From assembly GCA_028023455.1 (NCBI GenBank), contig JAQFVV010006256.1, forward strand, positions 186,001 to 250,000: a stretch of DNA of 64,000 nt. Direction: 5' to 3'. Shown here one piece after another: positions 58,270 through 64,000 of this stretch. A program made the position numbers and the translations under genes. Within the stretch, counting starts at the first letter, position 1, and the number at the start of each line of letters is the position of its first letter. This stretch comes from Epiperipatus broadwayi. Taxonomy: Eukaryota; Onychophora; Udeonychophora; Euonychophora; Peripatidae. The notes beneath the pieces are model-generated. The model had not been told where the DNA came from. It saw only the letters and a list, made by a program, of their open reading frames with translations, and ran no database searches.

Positions 58270-58700
58270 GTTTGGCTTAGACTACAAAGCAGAAAGCTAT
58301 TGCTACAGGAGAAATATATTGATTATGATTTAGCCTTGCAGAGATTGGCCAAAGATTGTGATGTTGGGCCAGTGATTAAAGACTTCCTGCTGGAACAGTT
58401 TTTATCTGACATATCTTCAGAAAAATGTTACTTATTGATCTGGGGTTTAGATAAGTGTATAGCTCATGAGATTGTGTGAAATAATACTTCAGGATTCATG
58501 ATCTCTCAGCCTTTGGAAAGGATTTGTTTACCAGAGAAAAATCTAAAGGATATGTTCAGGTTTCCAAAGAACATAAAACAAACATGTTACTGTTGGGGGA
58601 AAGCTAGGCATTTAAAAACGAATTGTATGCATACAGAAAAAATATGCTGAATTTGTGACACTAGAGGTCACTTAGCTATCATTTGCCTGCCGTTTTAAAG
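58270..58700 (+). pseudogene. gag: Second Ty3/gypsy gag relic with zinc knuckles
   Basis: It reads EKYIDYDLALQRLAKDCDVG, VIKDFLLEQFLSDISSEKCY and KCIAHEIV as the capsid end. Then come QTCYCWGKARHLKTNC and, after a stop, ICDTRGHLAIIC, two degenerate CCHC knuckles. The order agrees with the gag at 30.0-30.8 kb, but decay is stronger. The left part of gag and the 5' LTR were not found. Confidence 0.7.
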
Positions 58701-58799
58701 ATAGAGAATCACCTTTGAAATAATTGGATTATAAATTTGAGGGAGAAGCAGAGCACAAAAATCAGTAATAAAGACTGTAAATGACAAAACCATGAATCA

Positions 58800-60440
58800 T
58801 ATACTTCTAGAATTACGGTTTGTGATAATTGTATAACATTGGAAGTTGACAGTGGACAAGTCTGTCCATAATGTCACATAAAGATTGGATTTGAATTACT
58901 GAAAGCCATAAAAAGAAATTTGTATTACAAAAAGATGAACAAGATTGTGACAGATATAAATGGTAATAAAGTTGATATTTGGGCATGGTCACAGTTTCGG
59001 TACAGTTGAACCCTAGATAAATAAAGATATAAATCCACTACTGGATACGAATTACTTTGAACCTATGAGTACAATTGTAAATATATTAAAAACAGTGTAT
59101 ATGGAAACCCTTATGAAAAAAAGATACCCGGAACTGCTCAAACCTGGATTAGTAGAATTGATAACGAAGTCAGTGAATGTGAATTAATAAAAAAAAATGA
59201 TTAACTGGTTTTTTGCAAATCTTGTAAAGTACCATTTGCTTTAAGAGAGAAAGTGGGAAAAAAACATTAGTTGTGTTGGTTATCTAAGGGGTCTTAATGC
59301 CAACTGAAGATTCGTCATAGGCTACGCCGATAGTTACAATAATTAAGCCTGATGAAACTCTGTATATTAGGATTACTGTTTATAAATTTATAAAGACAGA
59401 GTCATATGTGGTACCTAATGTTTGTGAAGTACTAGCAACATTGCAAAAGGCTAATTATTTTGCAAAAATAGATCTGAAAGTTTCTTTTCACCAGATACCT
59501 GTAGCAGAAAATATAGCGAAGTTGTTAACATTGACTACACACAAAGAATAGTATAAATGTAATAAACTGTCTTGCAGGCAAAAGTGGACCTGTTGCTTAG
59601 ATCTAGAGATGGATTAATTCCTTATCTATGCAATGGAATCAGAATGGGAAAAACAAGTAGATTTAGTCTGCTCAAAATTAGCAAAGTCAAAAGCCATGAT
59701 AAATGTTAGCAAATATATTTGGTCCACAAAAGAATTAAAATTCCTTGGATATGTGATAAATGCTCATGATTTGTTTCCAGTCAAATAAAAATGCTAAGAA
59801 TCTATGAGAGTTTTCGCATTATTTATTTCCACTATGTCAACTTTTGAGAAAGAAACAATTTTTGATCTGGTACAGCAGCATGAAAAGACTTAAGTATTAT
59901 GAAAGATACATTAACTTCAGAAAGTTTATTGGTTCTTTATTGTAGCGATTGTGATGTTATCATAATGACCAATGCATCCAAATATAGTGTAATAGATGGT
60001 ATTTCTCATCCATGTTTCGGAGGCAAACATCCCATTGCTTATGCTTTGAGAGTTCTTACTTCGGCCAAAAAGAATTCAGCCATATTGACAAGGAAAGTTA
60101 GCTGTCATATTTAAAGTCAAGATGTTCCACCAATATATTTATGGGTAAAAGTTCAAGATTTATACAGACCATTGTTCTCTAATGGGGATTTTTGGTTCCA
60201 AGGAAAAAATAACCGATCAGATAAGCCAGTGAATGTTACTCTAGATAAATTTATTGTCGCATTGATTATCAATTAGTTTTTAAGTCGGGAAAAGAAATTG
60301 GGCATGCAGATGGTGCTTTATTACAACTAACTGATCTTAAAGAGAATGCATACATAATAAAGGAAATAAATTTTATAGATTCAATGAAATTGCCCATAAG
60401 TAGTGTTGTAGTAAAAAACTGGATAAAAAATGGTTGGCCA
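58800..60440 (+). pseudogene. pol: Second Ty3/gypsy pol relic: protease, RT, RNase H
   Basis: Protease: TLEVDSGQVCPIMSHKDW (family VDTGA..S). RT: YPELLKPG, IITKPDETLYI-like text, YFAKIDLKVSFHQIPVAENI (same block as WFAKLDLNSVFHQIPV at 31.45 kb), then ELKFLGYVINAHDLFPVK; the YVDD box is not readable and a segment around 59560-59640 is damaged. RNase H: SESLLVLYCSDCDVIIMTNA, SKYSVIDGISHP and KHPIAYALRVLTSAKKN (family L..DAS..GIG.VL....PIAYASR.L..AE..Y). Then GHADGALLQLTDLKEN (family GNADALSRLP). Multiple stops and shifts occur throughout. A 71-residue piece stays open at 59899-60114. Confidence 0.8.
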
Positions 60441-60539
60441 AATATTTGTCCTTCGAAGTTAGATAAAATAAATTTGAATTAATAGAAATAGACTTTCAGT
60501 TTGTAAAAGATCTATACTGAACATTGATCATGTATTTGT

Positions 60540-61615
60540 TTCTCATGCTGATAGAATTCAACTACTTAATTTGTTACATAAAGGTCACCCGGGAGTGGTA
60601 AGAATGAAAACTCTTGTGCATTCCTATGTTGGGTGGCCTAATATAACTAAAGATGTTGAAAGTTTAATCAAGGATTGTTCAAATTGTCAACAAACCTCTA
60701 AGCTATCATCCAAACAATTGGGACTGTGGACAAGATCTACGAATCCTTGGGCTTGTGTTCTTTTGAAACATGTTGTTCCTTTGGACTGACATCTAATACT
60801 TATATTGGTAGACTCTTTTCTAGGTTGACCAAATATAAGTTGGTCAAGAATACAAGCACCAAATGTACTGTAACTGTGTTAAATGAAATCTTTGCCACTC
60901 ATAGTTTTCCAGAGTTAATCATGACCAATAATGGGGCTGGCTTTACTTTTCAGATATTTAAGGATTTCCTGCACAATAGAGGAATCAAGCATATCCTTAT
61001 TCCTCCTTATTATCCTGAGAGAATGGAATTGCTGAAAAATTATATAGAGTCTAAAGAACAGTTTGAATAAAATGAAATTTGAAACGATATCTGAAGATTT
61101 GGTAGAGGTTTACAGCAACAGGAAAAACTCCAGCTGAGTAGCTGACATGTCATTCCATACCCACTTAAAGTTACCTATGGTTATTAGGAGAAAGGAAAAT
61201 CAAGATTTCTTAGTGGTTGAATAAATATGGTATGTGATTTGCTTAACGTTATTGGATACCAAGAATAATTATAAAGGTGCTATCAAAATAAATAAGATTT
61301 ATCAAAGTTGCAGAATGGTAAAGAGTTTAGAAAACATTTAAATCACTTACTTCACCATTATGAGGATCCTCTACCCAAAATTTGTCATAATGAATGGCGT
61401 AGAAAATTTATATTAAAAAAAGGTGTGATAGTAACTGATCCAGACTGTAGTTTAAAGTTAAAGACAAACGAAGAAGCTACACTTAATCAACCAGAAGATT
61501 CCATCTCTGTAGCAGTTGAAGCTCTGACGGTAGTATTTAGAATCCCAAAAGTAGACCGGCCATCGGCTAGATTTATAAAAATTATTTGTCATTAGACCTG
61601 TTAATTTTAGAGTGG
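60540..61615 (+). pseudogene. pol: Second Ty3/gypsy integrase relic
   Basis: HHCC domain: LLHKGHPGVVRMKTLVHSYV with GWPNITKDVESLIKDCSNCQ (family H.G...T......WWP....DI......C..CQ; the pattern is complete). After a frame change the core reads FPELIMTNNGAGFTFQIFKD and FLHNRGIKHILIPPYYPERM. The usual DNG is NNG, so the second catalytic Asp is Asn, and the segment around the catalytic Glu (PYHP..NG.AER) is shortened to PYYPERMELLKNY. A C-terminal stretch, FRKHLNHLLHHYED at 61308-61595, fits the domain after the core. The 3' LTR is not clear; GAGTGGGGAAGGG at about 61610 could be a polypurine tract. Confidence 0.8.
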
Positions 61616-63590
61616 GGAAGGGCTGGAAAGTCTGCTTAGATTTTTAGTACATCTGTATGTTTATGTTTTCATCTGCGATTGTCTCTCCCAACTGTGTGTA
61701 TTGTGCGCTGAATTACTCTAAAAATTAGAAGAAAAGAGTGCTTTGCAAATAGACTGGTGTGCAAATGATAAACTTAAACTTTAGGAAGACTACATACAAA
61801 ATGAAAAGAGACTTCATTATGGAGTGATAGTTGTAGCTAAAGAAGAAGAATAATGAGACTGTTTAGTCGTCAAATTTAGCTGATAGCAGCAAGACACAAA
61901 TGATTAAAATTTCTGGAGAATTGTAAAAACCCTGTGGAGTAAACTTAGTACATAATGATTGTTTGTCATGTTATTGTTATTAAGACGGAGAAACCAATTT
62001 ATATTTTAACTTGTTTTCTTCGTTTGTTTGTTATTACTTTTTAATAAATAAAATATTAATTAAACAAAGCCTTATAATGTGGGTCAATTATATTGGCTGC
62101 CTGACTGGTTTAAAATTAAACTCTCAGTCACATCAAGGCCATAAAAGAGATTTCAAATTATACTAATTTATTAGCTTATTATATTTAATTAGTTAATTTT
62201 TTAAAAATCTGTTTTTAAAAGTATTCTATTATAACAATTATTTTTGTTGTTTAATATGTCTGTAATTTTAAAGCAAAACATAATCGATTTGTGCACATAT
62301 TGTGTGTGTGTATATGTTAAAATCAATATATCCATTCTCACACAGGTACTCAAAATTTTAATTTATACATAAAAATAGGTTATAGTACATACTTATGATT
62401 CAAACATTATTATAATTATTTTTAAATTTTATTAGGTTTTTTTTTTGTCTTAATCTAGATAATTTGAATGGGGGGGGGGGGTAAATTAATATGATTCATT
62501 TGCAAGGCTGGTTTTTTTTTTTTATTACATTTGAAACATGTCATTGTTTTATATATATTTAAAGATTGGAATTAAAAATTAATGCTCATAATAAAAAGTG
62601 ATTTTTAATAAAGAAAATTTATAATCTCTGGAGTATTATTAGTATAGTTTTGCAAAAATGAATCAGTTTAAATATAATTTTCTGTATAGAACATTCAAGA
62701 CCTATTATTTTTAGCTTATATCATCTACTCTTAAGTAATTTGAAGTTATTTTTTCATTTTCATCTCCTGTTTTTTTTTTTTTTTTAAATAATTAAATACC
62801 GACTCATAATACATTCTAGGCTTGTTTTTTTTTTTTTGTCTAGGACAATATTTTGATCCCAAGGCTATATCTCCCAAGTAGAATGAAAAAAAATTAATCT
62901 AAAAATTTTCCAGAGAATTATGCTATTGGAAGGGAGGGGGGTATTGAAATTCATATGCAAATTAGGTGTCAATTATAAATAAATAGTTAGACTGACTGAT
63001 TTTGTCTTACATTTGTTCAGATTCTGACACTTGTGTTTATATTTACTTTTTCATATCTGAAATCATAACTTATCAAGAATACAAATTAGAATAATTCTAT
63101 GTCAAATTTATTATTGTATTACAAAAGCTACTTTGAAATAAGAGAGATTTTTATACATTGAATTCATTCATTATTTTTAATATTTCTGTTCCATTACCTC
63201 TTATCTTTACATAATTATAACTTAATTCATATTAATTGATAAAAATAGGATTTTGCATGAAGTCTTAAAATTATCTTCAAAGATGTTAATCTTTTGATTT
63301 TAAATACACGTGTTGGAAAAAATGTAATTTTGATAGGATTTTAAAATAAAATTTATGAAATTATTTTCTTCTAAAACCCATTTTTATTTAAGATGTATCT
63401 TTTATTTGTTATACAATATAATCAAATAGGTAAGTAAATATAGGACATTTAGGATTAATGTTATATTAACTAATATATATTTATATTGTATTAGTTTACT
63501 GTTTATTGGATTAGTTGCTAACTTATTATAGCTTTAATATAGTATGAGCATTTTTATTAACTTGTTAATATTATTACTGACTTTTAATAG
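61616..63590. other. AT-rich intronic sequence before the last adducin exon
   Basis: A possible remnant of a gypsy 3' LTR in the first 400 bp (balanced composition). After that, poly-G at 62471-62480, several T-runs and a G-run near 62932-62941. No exon found. Confidence 0.55.
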
Positions 63591-63727
63591 GGTTACAAAA
63601 CTGGATATATTTATCACCAACCATTAATTAGGTTAGAGCCCTCAAAATCCAAATATGAAGATATAGAATATCCCCCTAGTTCAAGTTCATTTAGTTATCA
63701 ATACGAAAATGCAGATAATAAATTTAG
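63591..63727 (+). CDS. hts: Adducin, internal exon (start of neck region)
   Basis: The exon is 137 nt: 45 codons plus two bases, so it starts in phase 0 and ends in phase 2. The acceptor is TTTTAATAG (AG at 63589-63590) and the donor is the near-consensus GTGAGT at 63728. The peptide starts GYKTGYIYHQPLIRLE, contains EYPPSSSSFSYQYE and ends NADNKF. It continues exactly from the preceding exon: RMLDNA-GYKTGY corresponds to the conserved RMLDN-GYRTGY of known adducins. This is the neck region, which mediates oligomerisation in the family. The tail with its MARCKS-related basic segment would lie to the right of the window. Identification is firm; downstream exons are not in view. Confidence 0.94.
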
Positions 63728-64000
63728 GTGAGTAAAACTTAACTTTTTACAATTATTTTGCACTTATCTGTTCATTTTAATATTTTTAATTGTTAGATAT
63801 TTGTGAATTAATTGAATAATATTGAAACTTGATGTGACATTTTAACACATGGAATTTATTTTAAGGAGGGATTGGCTATATTTTCTCATCTAGAAATCAA
63901 GTAAAATTTTATCAGACTGCTGGAAGCCATAGCTTCTTCCATAATTATAGTTGTTATATTATTTCAACAAATAAATAGCATAATTGTAATGTGATGATAT
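63728..64000 (+). other. Start of the next adducin intron
   Basis: Begins with the donor GTGAGT after a phase-2 exon end. The following adducin exon lies beyond the window. Confidence 0.85.

Larger units (their letters stand above)
43451..63590 (+). other. Adducin intron, about 20.1 kb
   Basis: Phase-0 intron between the RMLDNA and GYKTGY exons. It contains fold-back and TIR elements, a Jockey-like LINE split by an LTR-like insert, a decayed gypsy element, and two possible exons on the minus strand that could belong to a nested gene. Confidence 0.9.

Overview
The window is animal nuclear DNA. It is very AT-rich (about three quarters A+T by eye) and consists mostly of intron and transposable-element sequence. 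The only host gene I can identify with confidence is adducin (hts/ADD family), on the + strand. Four in-frame exons are visible: 17460-17603, 39942-40040, 43247-43450 and 63591-63727. They are joined by introns of about 22.3, 3.2 and 20.1 kb. All acceptors end in AG and all donors start with GT. The exons encode the second half of the globular head (an aldolase class II-like fold) and the start of the neck. The rest of the gene lies outside the window on both sides, so positions 1-17459 and 63728-64000 are also read as intron. The peptide has invertebrate-type adducin motifs such as MKCGLLPICQEA and FEALMRMLDNAGY. With the mix of Jockey-like and RTE-like LINEs, Ty3/gypsy, Tc1, hAT, pogo-like MITEs and tRNA-Val-like SINEs, this suggests an AT-rich invertebrate. 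An arthropod, possibly a chelicerate, is my guess, at low confidence.

Layout. 1-17459 (upstream intron): a truncated TIR transposon at the window edge, a palindromic dispersed repeat around 0.74-1.69 and 5.2-7.05 kb, a pogo/Tigger-like MITE (5606-6588) inserted in that repeat, a 1.06-kb TIR element (2139-3195), a hAT MITE (3494-3893), a 173-bp tandem duplication (about 9.0-9.34 kb), two large fold-back elements (10831-11667 and 13325-14122) and a small one (14190-14412). 17604-39941 (intron): a 2.17-kb LTR-like element (20759-22929), SINE and RTE relics, a decayed gypsy gag-pol (29.9-31.9 kb) abutting an antisense gypsy RT piece, and a second full-length TIR element (38210-39425). 40041-43246 (intron): a badly decayed Tc1-like transposase. 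43451-63590 (intron): a fold-back relative (48307-48690), possible minus-strand exons of a nested gene (48852-49123 and 50736-50830), a third TIR element (51255-52174), a Jockey-like LINE (53.86-58.23 kb) split by a second LTR-like element (55338-57278), and a second decayed gypsy (58.27-61.62 kb).

The window shows no operon, defence island or enzymatic system. Its interest is in mobile-element structure. It holds a non-autonomous TIR family with 6-bp target duplications and an internal hairpin whose arms co-vary. It also holds fold-back elements sharing modules, nested insertions that can be dated relative to each other because target sites survive, and a possible nested gene on the opposite strand. 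Everything was read by eye; no alignment or database search was run.
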